Positions 1 through 8,523 are shown, numbered from the stretch's first letter. The stretch: 38,968 nucleotides of DNA from an uncultured Bacteroidales bacterium (GCA_905235085.1 CAJOKD010000017.1:1-38968), one strand, 5' to 3'. Notes: generated from the sequence alone by a model not told the origin. A program made the numbers and translations.

Positions 1-187
1 ATATTCCCGAGCCGCTGGCTGAGGCGGTCCAAGGGTTGTTGGCCTTGACCAGGACGGTCTGGGCACCTCCTTCGGCGGAGAATGCGAGGTTCTCCGGGGA
101 GACAGTCAGGACCGGGTCAGGAGTGGTGTTGCATCCGAAAAGCAGGGATGCCAATGCACAAAGCAGGATGGGGAAGAGGCGTTTCAT
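1..187 (-). CDS. BACON-domain lipoprotein, N-terminal part only
   Basis: Reading the minus strand from the ATG at 187 gives 62 open codons that run off the left edge. The first 19 residues form a lipoprotein signal peptide: Met-Lys-Arg, a hydrophobic stretch, then a lipobox ending Leu-Leu-Phe-Gly-Cys with Cys19 as the lipidation site. Residues about 26-60 (LTVSPENLAFSAEGGAQTV, then a Trp-Thr-Ala motif) match the start of BACON domains, which are Ig-like folds found at the N-termini of Bacteroidetes glycan-binding or glycan-degrading surface proteins. The protein is therefore probably exported and membrane anchored. Its catalytic or binding partner domain lies outside the window, so no function beyond that can be given. 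Confidence 0.8.
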   Translation of the reverse strand, partial: MKRLFPILLCALASLLFGCNTTPDPVLTVSPENLAFSAEGGAQTVLVKANNPWTASASGSGI

Positions 188-328
188 AAGCGGTCGATGG
201 TTTAGTATTCAAGTATAATCGTTTAAAGGTAAGCAATTTCCGTTTGAAATGCTAATTATGACACAGAATTGGATTTTTACTATCTTTGCACCACGAATAA
301 CTCAAGAAGAATTATTACATAAATTATC
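188..328. promoter_or_regulatory. Divergent intergenic region with fabG -7 box
   Basis: This gap separates the minus-strand BACON lipoprotein from fabG. On the plus strand TATCTTTG at 281-288 is a perfect Bacteroidetes -7 box (TAnnTTTG) and leaves an A/T-rich leader of about 37 bases before the fabG ATG, with no clear Shine-Dalgarno. No convincing TTTG lies about 19 bases upstream. On the minus strand TACCTTTA (231 down to 224) is a weaker candidate -7 box for the lipoprotein. Confidence 0.6.
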
Positions 329-1075
329 ATGGGATTATTGGAAGGAAAGACCGCCCTCGTAACGGGCGCAGCGAGAGGAATCGGAAAAGCGATCGCTCTT
401 AAGTTCGCTTCGGAAGGAGCTGATGTGGCATTCACCGACCTGGTGATCAACGAAGCAGCTCAGGAAACAATCAAGGAACTCGAGGCTTTCGGCCACAAAG
501 TCAAGGGATATGCTTCGAATGCAGCTGATTTCGAGCAGACTCACGAAGTAGTAGGCCAGATCCTGTCCGATTTCGGAAAGATAGATATCCTGGTCAACAA
601 CGCCGGCATCACGAAGGACGGCCTTATGCTCAGGATGAACGAGGCTCAGTGGGACGCCGTGATAAACGTCAATCTCAAGTCAGCGTTCAATTTCATCCAC
701 GCAGTCACTCCGGTTATGGCTCGCCAGAGAGGAGGAAGCATCATCAATATGTCTTCTGTGGTAGGAGTCTCCGGTAATGCCGGACAGTGCAATTACTCGG
801 CTTCCAAGGCAGGAATGATAGGCCTTGCGAAGTCTATCGCCAAAGAAATGGGTCCACGTGGAATCAGGGCGAACTGCATCGCTCCAGGATTCATCGTGTC
901 GGATATGACCAATGCTCTTCCTGAGGATGTCCGCGATGCTTGGATAAAGCAGATACCTCTTCGTCGCGGAGGAACGCCGGAAGATGTCGCTTCCGTGGCA
1001 CTTTTCCTTGCCAGCGACCTTTCATCCTATGTCAGCGGACAGGTCATCCACTGCTGCGGAGCGATGAATTGCTAA
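329..1075 (+). CDS. fabG: 3-oxoacyl-ACP reductase FabG
   Basis: Classical short-chain dehydrogenase of 248 residues, the normal FabG length. It reduces 3-oxoacyl-ACP to 3-hydroxyacyl-ACP with NADPH in cytosolic fatty acid elongation. The cofactor loop TGAARGIG is at residues 12-19, NNAG at 90-93, and the catalytic set Ser143, Tyr156, Lys160 has the spacing of E. coli FabG. The C-terminus (YVSGQVIHCCGAMNC) is the FabG type rather than that of a generic sugar dehydrogenase. The gene stands alone behind a good -7 box and converges on the SGNH hydrolase gene with only 2 bp between the stop codons. No fabF, fabD or acpP is adjacent, so a specialised FabG paralogue is possible, but the motifs favour the housekeeping enzyme. 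Confidence 0.88.
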   Translation: MGLLEGKTALVTGAARGIGKAIALKFASEGADVAFTDLVINEAAQETIKELEAFGHKVKGYASNAADFEQTHEVVGQILSDFGKIDILVNNAGITKDGLMLRMNEAQWDAVINVNLKSAFNFIHAVTPVMARQRGGSIINMSSVVGVSGNAGQCNYSASKAGMIGLAKSIAKEMGPRGIRANCIAPGFIVSDMTNALPEDVRDAWIKQIPLRRGGTPEDVASVALFLASDLSSYVSGQVIHCCGAMNC

Positions 1076-1077
1076 GA

Positions 1078-2172
1078 TTACTTGATCCCGTATTTTTTCA
1101 GGATCTTGACAATAGGCTTCCTTACGGACTCCGCCCACAGAGTGTAGCCGTAGTTCGTAGGATGCACACCGTCCACCGACGAGTCGTGACTCTTCATCGA
1201 CGCGTCGGTGTTCGTTATCCAATAGACGTCCTTGTATTTCTTGCAGGCAATCTTCATAAGGCTGTCGGCCATCGCCATCTTGGCCGCTTCGTTTTTCTCT
1301 GCGGCCAGGCTGAAGCTGCGGCTTTCACGCCAGATGGTTTTCTGGAATATGAGCGGGACACCCGGATGGGCGGCCTGTATCTTCTCGATGAACGGGAAGA
1401 GCCTCTCCTTGATCAGCTGCGCGGAAGGGTTTGAAAAACCGTCGAATACGAAGGCGTCTGCATCAACAGCGGCGAGGACGTCGGCGAAATATGGCTGAAG
1501 CTTGGAGTTGCCGCTGCATCCCAGGCTGAGGAACTGCAGGCCGGTCATCCTGGTAAGCTGCGCAGGATAAGTCATCCCTGGCCTGGATGTGCTGGACCCG
1601 TGGGTGTAACTGGAACCGAATATCGCGATCCTGTGCCTGAACGGTACCGGAATGGCCTCGATCGTAGCGCCCTCTTCGATACCGATTCCCACCGAATAGA
1701 GTTCCGAATAGAGCGGCAGGTATAGCAGGCACTCCTTTTCAGAGTGGTCCATATCGGAGATGAGACTGACATCCTTGTCGATGAATTCTGGAGACCTGGC
1801 GGCAGCAGCTGCGAATATCCACTGTCCGTCTTTCTTGATGTACAGGTCGAAGCCGTGTCCTGCTATTCCGTTGGAATTCTGAGGATATTGCACCTCTCCG
1901 AATTTCGGCCTGATGGCGATGATGCTGGAATTGGTGCGGAAAGCTACCGACATTCCGGAAGTCATCCTTACCTGGGCGTTCTCTCCTTTCGTGAAACCCT
2001 TGAATATCACCGTATCGACCCTGTGATAGGGATTCTGCGTGTCGGGCATCAGGTTCCCGACTAGGGTGAGGTCGGATCCTTCGACGAAACGGAGTTTGAC
2101 ACCCTTAGGGGTCTGGGCTATAAGAGACAAGGCGCAAAGGGCAGCTGCGAGAGCCAGTATGATTCTTTTCAT
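1078..2172 (-). CDS. Secreted SGNH/GDSL hydrolase with GxDLY N-terminal domain
   Basis: Predicted 364-residue exported esterase. The start at 2172 is chosen because it places a clean Sec signal peptide (residues 1-20, ending in Ala-Gln) at the N-terminus; a longer reading to 2202 would put ten polar residues before it and run into the promoter. The N-terminal half is a beta-rich domain with the GxDLY motif at 107-111. The SGNH domain follows: block I reads FGSSYTHG with candidate nucleophile Ser187, block II is SLGCSGN (216-222), and DGVHP at 334-338 carries the Asp-x-x-His pair (Asp334, His337). This pairing is known for GDSL-like acylhydrolases that deacylate sugars or lipids. The substrate is not visible. 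The usual GDS of block I is GSS here, which is common in this subgroup. Confidence 0.8.
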   Translation of the reverse strand: MKRIILALAAALCALSLIAQTPKGVKLRFVEGSDLTLVGNLMPDTQNPYHRVDTVIFKGFTKGENAQVRMTSGMSVAFRTNSSIIAIRPKFGEVQYPQNSNGIAGHGFDLYIKKDGQWIFAAAAARSPEFIDKDVSLISDMDHSEKECLLYLPLYSELYSVGIGIEEGATIEAIPVPFRHRIAIFGSSYTHGSSTSRPGMTYPAQLTRMTGLQFLSLGCSGNSKLQPYFADVLAAVDADAFVFDGFSNPSAQLIKERLFPFIEKIQAAHPGVPLIFQKTIWRESRSFSLAAEKNEAAKMAMADSLMKIACKKYKDVYWITNTDASMKSHDSSVDGVHPTNYGYTLWAESVRKPIVKILKKYGIK

Positions 2173-2199
2173 CGTATGTGGTTTTAGAGTTTTCCTTTG

Positions 2200-2238
2200 C
2201 AAATATATTCAATTAACAGGTCAAATTGTCTATCTTTG
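2200..2238. promoter_or_regulatory. Back-to-back promoters for SGNH hydrolase and mtlD
   Basis: TATATTTG on the minus strand (2207 down to 2200) is a -7 box for the SGNH hydrolase and TATCTTTG on the plus strand (2231-2238) is one for mtlD. The mtlD ATG at 2259 follows its box by 20 bases, giving a short leader with a weak TCAGGA ribosome site. The boxes are close enough that the two polymerases could compete. Confidence 0.65.
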
Positions 2239-2258
2239 CGCCGTTAAATCTAATCAGG

Positions 2259-3422
2259 ATGAAAAAAGCGATTCAGTTTGGCGCAGGTAATATCGGCCGT
2301 GGTTTCATCGGTGCCGTCCTGGCCCGTGCCGGATACCAGGTAACATTCGCTGATGTAGTGGAAACACTGCTGGACCAGATCAACGAACGTAAAGGTTATA
2401 CCGTCCACGTGACGGACACCAACAGTTATGATATAGAGATTTCTGGTATCAAGGCTGTCCATTCAGGAAGCGAAGCAGTTGTTTCCGAGATAGTGGATGC
2501 AGACATCATCACTACCGCGGTCGGGATCGGGATCCTGAAGTTCGTAGCTCCCGCGATAGCCAAAGGTTTGGCATCCAGGATGGAGGCCGGAGTGGAAAAA
2601 CCGCTCAACATAATGTGCTGCGAGAACGGACTGAAGGCCACCTCACAGCTCAAGGCCCTGGTTTTCAGTCAGTTGGACAGAAAGGTGGCGGAATGGGTGG
2701 AAGGCCACGTCGGCTTCCCTGATGCAGCTGTCGACAGGATTGTACCTCCGGTGCTTTGCGAAGTGCCTCTGGACGTTGCCGTAGAAGAGTTCTTCGAGTG
2801 GGACGCGGAGAGGTCAGGTTTCGTCGGAGGAGTTCCGGATATTCCCGGAATGGTGCCGGTAGACAATCTCCTGGCCTACGTTGAACGCAAGCTTTTCACA
2901 TTGAACACCGGGCACGCTGCTCTGGCATATCTCGGCAAGCTGAGGGGATATGAGACCATCGGCGAAAGCATTGCAGACGAAGCTGTACGGGATATCGTCA
3001 GGAAGGTGATGCAGCAGAGCGGAGAAGCACTCGTGAAGAAGTTCGGATTCGACCACGGGAAGCATTTCGAATACATTGAAAGCATTCTGGTGCGTTTCCA
3101 TAATCCTTACCTGAAGGACGATTGCAACCGTGTGGGGCGCGACCCTCTCAGGAAGCTGGCTGCCAACGACCGCCTGATCCTCCCTATGATGACAGCCCGT
3201 GGATACGGCCTTCCTTACGACAAGCTGCTGCTTGCGATCGGAGCGTGCCTGCATTTCGACAATCCGGAAGATCCGCAGAGCGTCGAGATGATCGGCAGCG
3301 TCCGGGAAACAGGAGTGGAAGGCACGATAGTCAAGTATTCGGGAATCCCCGAGGATGACCCGGTCCTGAAGGAGATTGCTTCAGCATACGCAGAAGCCGG
3401 AACTTGGAAACCTTCAAAATAA
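2259..3422 (+). CDS. mtlD: Mannitol-1-phosphate 5-dehydrogenase
   Basis: A 387-residue NAD-dependent polyol dehydrogenase that interconverts mannitol 1-phosphate and fructose 6-phosphate in the cytosol. The Rossmann motif FGAGNIGRG is at residues 7-15. The long-chain mannitol dehydrogenase signature surrounds Lys211, with Asn216 and His219 in KLFTLNTGHA. The start at 2259 is preferred over an upstream ATG at 2226 because it begins directly at MKKAIQFGAG and lies downstream of the -7 box. It is first in a tight operon with ahcY (7 bp gap) and nhaA. No mannitol PTS or transporter gene is nearby, so mannitol synthesis from fructose 6-phosphate, for example as an osmolyte, is as likely as uptake and catabolism. 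The related fructuronate and altronate reductases have longer sequences. Confidence 0.85.
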   Translation: MKKAIQFGAGNIGRGFIGAVLARAGYQVTFADVVETLLDQINERKGYTVHVTDTNSYDIEISGIKAVHSGSEAVVSEIVDADIITTAVGIGILKFVAPAIAKGLASRMEAGVEKPLNIMCCENGLKATSQLKALVFSQLDRKVAEWVEGHVGFPDAAVDRIVPPVLCEVPLDVAVEEFFEWDAERSGFVGGVPDIPGMVPVDNLLAYVERKLFTLNTGHAALAYLGKLRGYETIGESIADEAVRDIVRKVMQQSGEALVKKFGFDHGKHFEYIESILVRFHNPYLKDDCNRVGRDPLRKLAANDRLILPMMTARGYGLPYDKLLLAIGACLHFDNPEDPQSVEMIGSVRETGVEGTIVKYSGIPEDDPVLKEIASAYAEAGTWKPSK

Positions 3423-3429
3423 CAAGGAT

Positions 3430-4683
3430 ATGAGCGAGATACGGAATGAAGCTCTTTGGGAGAGCGGAGAACTCAAGATAGATTGGGTGAGGCACCATAT
3501 GCCTTTGCTTGAAGGGCTTGAAAAGGATTTCAGGCAGACGAAGCCTTTCCGCGGGATCAAGATAGCCCTGTCGGTCCATCTGGAGGCCAAGACAGCCCAC
3601 CTTTGCGAAGTACTTGCCGAAGGCGGAGCGGAAATGTACATTACAGGAAGCAATCCCCTTTCGACCCGGGATGACGTCGCAGCCGCCCTGGTTCACGAAG
3701 GACTCAATGTGTACGCGGTGCACGGGGCGACTCCCGGGGAATATGAGAGCGGCATCAGGAGGGTGATAGAAGCAGGTCCGAACATCATCATAGACGATGG
3801 TGGCGACTTGGTGACTATGATCCACGAGAACTATCCGGAGCTGATCGGGAATGTCATAGGAGGCTGCGAGGAGACCACGACCGGGATCCTCAGGCTCCAG
3901 ACTATGGACAGGGAAAAGAGACTCCTCTTCCCTATGATGCTTGTCAACGATGCCGCCTGCAAGCACTTCTTCGACAACCGTTACGGAACCGGCCAGTCCG
4001 TATGGGACGGAATCAACCGGACGACCAACCTTATCGTAGCCGGGAAGTACGTGGTGGTGGCCGGTTACGGCTGGTGCGGCAAGGGAGTGGCGATGAGGGC
4101 CAAGGGATTGGGTGCCAAGGTGATAGTGACCGAAGTGGACCCGATCAAGGCTATGGAAGCGGTTATGGATGGATTCAGCGTGATGCCGATGTCCGAGGCG
4201 GCCATGACCGGAGATATATTCATAACTGTCACAGGCTGCGAGAGAGTTATCACCAAAGAGCATTTCCTGAAGATGAAAGACGGCGCCATCTGTTGCAACG
4301 CCGGCCATTTCGACTGCGAGGTGAGCGTCACCGACCTTAAGGAAATAGCTGAAAGCGAGGCTCCTGCAAGACAGAATATTATGAAGTATGTGCTTCCTGG
4401 AGGCAAGAAGATATATGTGTTGGCCGAAGGACGCCTCGTGAACCTGGCGGCAGGAGACGGACATCCTGCTGAAATAATGGATATGAGTTTCGCCATCCAG
4501 GCGTTGAGTGCGAGATACCTTGTGGAGAACAGGGATTCCATCTCCCGCGAAACCGGAAAGATGCTCCATACGGTCCCTGAATCGATAGACCGGGAAGTGG
4601 CCTTCCGCAAACTCAAGGACTGGGGTGTCGGGATCGATACCTTGACGGAACAACAGCGGATTTATTTGTACGGTAATCTATGA
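3430..4683 (+). CDS. ahcY: S-adenosylhomocysteine hydrolase, Thermotoga/archaeal type
   Basis: Hydrolyses S-adenosylhomocysteine to adenosine and homocysteine, regenerating the methyl cycle, with tightly bound NAD. The 417-residue protein starts at the ATG at 3430, seven bases after the mtlD stop. Visible residues: His50 and Thr55 (HLEAKT), Asp124, Glu148 in CEETTTG, Lys178 and Asp182 in ACKHFFDN, and the NAD motif GYGWCGKG at 212-219. It has NAGHFDCE and the signature RLVNLAAGDGHPAEIMDMSF. The wording (GYGWCGKG, SNPLSTRDD) and the C-terminus, which lacks the Lys-x-x-x-Tyr tail (HYRY) of the long bacterial/eukaryotic enzymes, place it in the short Thermotoga/archaeal clade. Some archaeal members prefer S-inosylhomocysteine, so that substrate cannot be excluded. 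It overlaps nhaA by four bases (ATGA). Confidence 0.9.
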   Translation: MSEIRNEALWESGELKIDWVRHHMPLLEGLEKDFRQTKPFRGIKIALSVHLEAKTAHLCEVLAEGGAEMYITGSNPLSTRDDVAAALVHEGLNVYAVHGATPGEYESGIRRVIEAGPNIIIDDGGDLVTMIHENYPELIGNVIGGCEETTTGILRLQTMDREKRLLFPMMLVNDAACKHFFDNRYGTGQSVWDGINRTTNLIVAGKYVVVAGYGWCGKGVAMRAKGLGAKVIVTEVDPIKAMEAVMDGFSVMPMSEAAMTGDIFITVTGCERVITKEHFLKMKDGAICCNAGHFDCEVSVTDLKEIAESEAPARQNIMKYVLPGGKKIYVLAEGRLVNLAAGDGHPAEIMDMSFAIQALSARYLVENRDSISRETGKMLHTVPESIDREVAFRKLKDWGVGIDTLTEQQRIYLYGNL

Positions 4684-6098
4684 GACTTTTTCCTATCTAT
4701 ACCTGGAACAAAGGTATCCGTAATTTCGACCATCGCAGACGCAAGTTTTCCAACCAGCCCTGGGCACAGGGCGTGATACTGCTGGCCTGCGTAGTCGTGG
4801 CGATGTTGCTCGCCAACCTTCCTTTCACGAAGGAATTCTACCATAACTTGCTTGAGACCGACCTCTCCCTGTATCTGAAAACTCCTGACGGCAAAGGGAT
4901 TATGTTCCCTAAGGATATGACCGTCGAGAGTTTCATCAACGACATCCTGATGACACTGTTCTTCTTCACCGTTGGTCTGGAAATCAGGCGCGAGATGAAG
5001 AGCGGAGAGCTTTCAAGTATGAAGAAGGCCCTGATGCCGGTGATCGCTGCAGTCGGAGGAGTCCTGTTGCCGGCGGTCATATATGCCGTCATCAACCACG
5101 GTACCGGTGCGGCATCGGGCTGGGGTATCCCTACGGCCACCGACATCGCTTTCGCAGTCGGCATCCTTTCGATACTCGGGGACAAGGTTCCTGTTTCGCT
5201 GAAGGTTTTCTTGACGGCCCTGGCTATCGCAGACGACCTTATCGCCATCCTGGTGGTGGCCATATTCTACGGGGGAGCGATCGATTTCGGTCTCCTGAGC
5301 ATTGCAATAGTGCTGATCCTTCTGGTCCTGGTCCTGAACAAGCTGGGAGAGAAGAGAGGCTGGTACTACTTCATACCGGCGCTGGTGATATGGGCTCTGT
5401 TCTACTATTCCGGAATCCACTCCACGATGTCAGGAGTCGTGATGGCATTCCTGGTGCCGATGACCCCGAGGTACAACGAGGCATATTTCCACAGGAAGAG
5501 ACTCCAGTACATCAACAGGCTCAATGAATACAATGCCATCGAAACCACTACGCTGGTGTTCCCCAACGGGCCTCAGAGGCATTGCCTCAGGAGGATAGCC
5601 GCCGTTTCGAAGGGCTCCATCCCTATGAGCTACCGTCTCGAGCACGCCCTCGGACCTTGGGTCAACTTCCTGATTATGCCGTTGTTCGCCCTCGCGAACG
5701 CCGGAGTGGAGATTCCGGATGTCTCCTACTTCAACGTATTCCATATCGATCCAACCCTTGGCAGCGTCAGTATGGGAATATTCCTCGGCCTGCTGGTCGG
5801 GAAGCCGCTCGGAATCGCCCTGGCCAGTTTCATCGCCGTGAAGCTGCACCTCGGAGATATGCCGGCGAAGGCGAGCTGGAAGATGCTCATAGCCGTCGCC
5901 TGCCTTGGAGGAATAGGATTCACGATGTCCATTTTCGTGGATACCCTTTCCTTCGGAGAGCAGACGCCGGAGGTGATGGTCAAGCTCCGCGATATGGGAA
6001 AGGTCACCGTGCTGATGGGTTCACTGTGCGCCGGAGTCCTTGGAAGCCTGCTCATAACTTTTGTTCACAAGATAGAGCGGGGAAAGTCTGCAGCATAG
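4680..6098 (+). CDS. nhaA: Na+/H+ antiporter NhaA
   Basis: Integral membrane antiporter that exports Na+ in exchange for H+ and controls salt and alkaline tolerance. The 472 residues carry many hydrophobic segments. TATDIAFA (Asp155) and IADD (Asp185, Asp186) correspond to the essential aspartates of E. coli NhaA (133, 163, 164), and FFTVGLEIRREM (about 95-106) is the conserved N-terminal motif. It is longer than the 388-residue E. coli protein, mainly through an extended N-terminus and a hydrophilic insertion around residues 265-325 between the two membrane halves. The start codon overlaps the ahcY stop (ATGA), so it is probably translationally coupled to mtlD-ahcY. A polyol dehydrogenase plus a Na+ exporter in one operon is compatible with osmotic adaptation, which is inference. 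Confidence 0.92.
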   Translation: MRLFPIYTWNKGIRNFDHRRRKFSNQPWAQGVILLACVVVAMLLANLPFTKEFYHNLLETDLSLYLKTPDGKGIMFPKDMTVESFINDILMTLFFFTVGLEIRREMKSGELSSMKKALMPVIAAVGGVLLPAVIYAVINHGTGAASGWGIPTATDIAFAVGILSILGDKVPVSLKVFLTALAIADDLIAILVVAIFYGGAIDFGLLSIAIVLILLVLVLNKLGEKRGWYYFIPALVIWALFYYSGIHSTMSGVVMAFLVPMTPRYNEAYFHRKRLQYINRLNEYNAIETTTLVFPNGPQRHCLRRIAAVSKGSIPMSYRLEHALGPWVNFLIMPLFALANAGVEIPDVSYFNVFHIDPTLGSVSMGIFLGLLVGKPLGIALASFIAVKLHLGDMPAKASWKMLIAVACLGGIGFTMSIFVDTLSFGEQTPEVMVKLRDMGKVTVLMGSLCAGVLGSLLITFVHKIERGKSAA

Positions 6099-6110
6099 CG
6101 AAATATTCTT

Positions 6111-6118
6111 TATCTTTG
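6111..6118 (+). promoter_or_regulatory. -7 box TATCTTTG abutting murB start
   Basis: A perfect TAnnTTTG box ends only two bases before the first murB ATG (6121) and five before the second (6124). With the usual start of transcription about four bases after the box, the mRNA would have no leader or one of about two bases. It lies 12 bp after the nhaA stop and separates the murB run from the mtlD operon. Confidence 0.6.
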
Positions 6119-6120
6119 TG

Positions 6121-7200
6121 ATGATGGACATCACGAGAGACAAAGATTTACGCCGCTTCAACACGTTCAGGATGGACGTGAAAGCGGCGTGTTTCATTGA
6201 ATATGGTTCCCTGGAGGAGCTGGACTCCATATTCGCCCGTGCCCAAGAGTTCCCTCAGCCGTTCTTCCATATAGGCGGAGGCAGCAACCTGCTCTTCACA
6301 GGGGACTTCCCGGGGACTATTCTGCATTCCGGAATAAAGTTCATCGAGGTCCTGGACAGCGAGGACCGGGATGTTCCGGAAGGAAAGACCGTGGTGCGCG
6401 TTGGAGCGGGGGTCGTATTCGATGACTTCTGCCTTTGGTGTGCCGGAAAGGGGTTCTGGGGACCGGAGAACCTGTCCCTCATTCCCGGCGAAGTCGGAGC
6501 TTCCGCCGTACAGAACATAGGCGCCTATGGCAGAGAGGCCGGAGATTTCATCTTGGAGGTGGAATGCTATGATACCCAGGACCGCAGCCTGGTCAGGATA
6601 CCTGTCGGAGAATGCAACTATGCTTACCGTGATTCCTTCTTCAAACGTGAAGGCAAGGGACGGTACATCGTCACTGCCGTGGATTTCCTCCTTACGAAGG
6701 AATATTCCCCGGTCCTGGATTACGGGCACGTACGCGAATCTGCAGTGGCGGCTTACGGTCCCGGGGTGGTGGAAGGCTGCAGGCTTACCCCCGGCCTGAT
6801 GCGCGACCTGGTGGTCTCCATACGTGGCGGCAAGCTTCCCGATCCGAAAGAGACCGGAAGCGCGGGGAGTTTCTTCCGCAACCCTTTCGTCAGCGAAGAG
6901 GTGTATTCCAACGTCGAAAGGATTGCCGGGAAAGAAGGACTGGGACCTGTTCCGCACTTCCCTGCCGGGAATCTGGTCAAGATTCCTGCCGCGTGGCTGA
7001 TCGACAAATGCGGGTGGAAAGGCAGGAAGGAAGGCAATGCCGGAGTGTGGCACAACCAGCCTCTCGTGCTTGTCAACCTGACCGGAGAGGCCACTCCGGA
7101 TGAGATAATGACACTTGAAAACAAGATAATAAGTTCGGTCAGGGAGAGGTTCGGAGTAGAACTGAGTCCCGAGGTCGAACACGTCCCGAATATACAATGA
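6121..7200 (+). CDS. murB: UDP-N-acetylenolpyruvoylglucosamine reductase
   Basis: FAD-dependent reductase that turns UDP-GlcNAc-enolpyruvate into UDP-MurNAc, the second committed step of peptidoglycan synthesis. It has about 359 residues, close to the type I MurB of E. coli. Visible features: FAD-binding GGGSN at 52-56, Tyr169-Arg170 (substrate binding), GSAGSFFRNP with proton donor Ser250, and Glu351 in the C-terminal LSPEVEH. Start choice: the family needs the NTF motif near residue 14, so one of GTG 6118, ATG 6121 or ATG 6124 is right. GTG overlaps the -7 box, which makes the ATGs more likely. Its stop overlaps the murA start (ATGA), so the first two peptidoglycan steps are coupled. Confidence 0.92.
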   Translation: MMDITRDKDLRRFNTFRMDVKAACFIEYGSLEELDSIFARAQEFPQPFFHIGGGSNLLFTGDFPGTILHSGIKFIEVLDSEDRDVPEGKTVVRVGAGVVFDDFCLWCAGKGFWGPENLSLIPGEVGASAVQNIGAYGREAGDFILEVECYDTQDRSLVRIPVGECNYAYRDSFFKREGKGRYIVTAVDFLLTKEYSPVLDYGHVRESAVAAYGPGVVEGCRLTPGLMRDLVVSIRGGKLPDPKETGSAGSFFRNPFVSEEVYSNVERIAGKEGLGPVPHFPAGNLVKIPAAWLIDKCGWKGRKEGNAGVWHNQPLVLVNLTGEATPDEIMTLENKIISSVRERFGVELSPEVEHVPNIQ

Positions 7201-8513
7201 GTTCATTCATCATAGAGGGGGGTCGTCCCCTGAGCGGATCGATCAAGCCGCAGGGTGCCAAGAATGAAGCCCTGGAAGTGATCAGCGCAGTACTCCTGAC
7301 CGAAGAGAAGGTCACCATTTCGAACGTCCCGGAAATCCTCGACGTCAAGAACCTGCTGGATTTGTTCTCGAGTATGGGTGTCAAGGTCGAGCTTATTGAA
7401 AAAGGAACATATTCATTCCAGGCCGATACCCTTGACAGGGAGTTCATATTCAGTGAAGAGTTTGTCAGGAAGTGTTCCAGGCTGAGGGGTTCCGTGATGG
7501 TGGCCGGTCCGCTTCTGGCCCGTTTCGGGGAGGTGTACTTCCCTAAGCCGGGAGGAGACAAGATAGGCCGGCGGAGGGTCGACACCCATATCGCCGGTCT
7601 GATGAACCTGGGGGCCCGGCTCGCATATTACGAGAAATTCCGCGCATTCCACCTGTCCCTTCCTGCGGGCAAACGCCTTGAAGGTAAGTATATGCTTCTG
7701 GACGAGGCGTCAGTGACGGGAACTGCGAACATCTTGATGGCCGCATCCCTCGCTTCTGGCAGGACAACCATCTACAACGCGGCCTGCGAACCTTATATCC
7801 AGCAGCTGTGCCGGCTGCTCGTAAGTATGGGAGCGGAAATAGAAGGAATAGGTTCCAACCTTCTGACCGTACACGGAGTCGAACGCCTGCACGGAGCTGT
7901 ACATAAAATACTTCCGGATATGATCGAGGTCGGCAGCTTCATAGGTATGGCGGCCATTACCTGCAGCGAAATCACGATCAAGAACACCTCGTATTCCAAC
8001 CTCGGAATAATTCCGGAGAGTTTCAGGAGGATCGGAGTAAAGCTGGAGCAGCACGGAGACGACATCCTGGTGCCAAGGCAGGAAAGCTATGAAATCGAGT
8101 CCTTTATGGACGGCTCCATAATGACCATCGCGGACGCTCCGTGGCCGGGACTTACACCGGACTTGCTGAGCGTCTTCCTGGTCGTGGCCACACAGTGCAA
8201 GGGCAGCGTACTGATCCACCAAAAGATGTTTGAAAGCAGGCTGTTCTTCGTCGACCGGCTGATAGATATGGGAGCCCAGATCATACTTTGCGACCCTCAC
8301 AGGGCGGTGGTGATAGGGCACGACCACAAGTTCCGTCTCCGCGCCGGTAATATGCTTTCTCCTGATATCAGGGCCGGAATCGCCCTTCTGCTGGCTGCTA
8401 TGTCCGCCAAAGGAACGAGCGTGATAGGCAATATCGAGCAGATAGACCGCGGTTACGAAGACATCGACGGACGCCTCAACGCCATTGGTGCGAGCATTAC
8501 AAGGAATATCTGA
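7197..8513 (+). CDS. murA: UDP-GlcNAc 1-carboxyvinyltransferase with Asp in place of catalytic Cys
   Basis: Transfers enolpyruvate from PEP to UDP-GlcNAc, the first committed peptidoglycan step. The 438-residue EPSP-synthase-fold protein has Lys22-Asn23 in GAKNEAL, and the mobile loop reads PGGDKIGRRRVDTH, so Asp121 stands where E. coli MurA has the fosfomycin-alkylated Cys115. Asp at this site is known from Chlamydia and Mycobacterium MurA and supports catalysis while giving fosfomycin insensitivity. The rest of the protein, including the conserved C-terminal DRGYEDIDGRL, is normal, so it should be active. It is translationally coupled to murB and followed 25 bp later by cdaA. Confidence 0.93.
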   Translation: MSSFIIEGGRPLSGSIKPQGAKNEALEVISAVLLTEEKVTISNVPEILDVKNLLDLFSSMGVKVELIEKGTYSFQADTLDREFIFSEEFVRKCSRLRGSVMVAGPLLARFGEVYFPKPGGDKIGRRRVDTHIAGLMNLGARLAYYEKFRAFHLSLPAGKRLEGKYMLLDEASVTGTANILMAASLASGRTTIYNAACEPYIQQLCRLLVSMGAEIEGIGSNLLTVHGVERLHGAVHKILPDMIEVGSFIGMAAITCSEITIKNTSYSNLGIIPESFRRIGVKLEQHGDDILVPRQESYEIESFMDGSIMTIADAPWPGLTPDLLSVFLVVATQCKGSVLIHQKMFESRLFFVDRLIDMGAQIILCDPHRAVVIGHDHKFRLRAGNMLSPDIRAGIALLLAAMSAKGTSVIGNIEQIDRGYEDIDGRLNAIGASITRNI

Positions 8514-8523
8514 GCAAAATTAT

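Noticed and set aside
36..218. A 60-codon plus-strand frame at the left edge
   Set aside because: It lies opposite the BACON lipoprotein start, which has a lipobox and domain match.
3331..4653. A 440-codon minus-strand frame opposite ahcY
   Set aside because: Shadow of ahcY and the mtlD end; no signal, domain or promoter.
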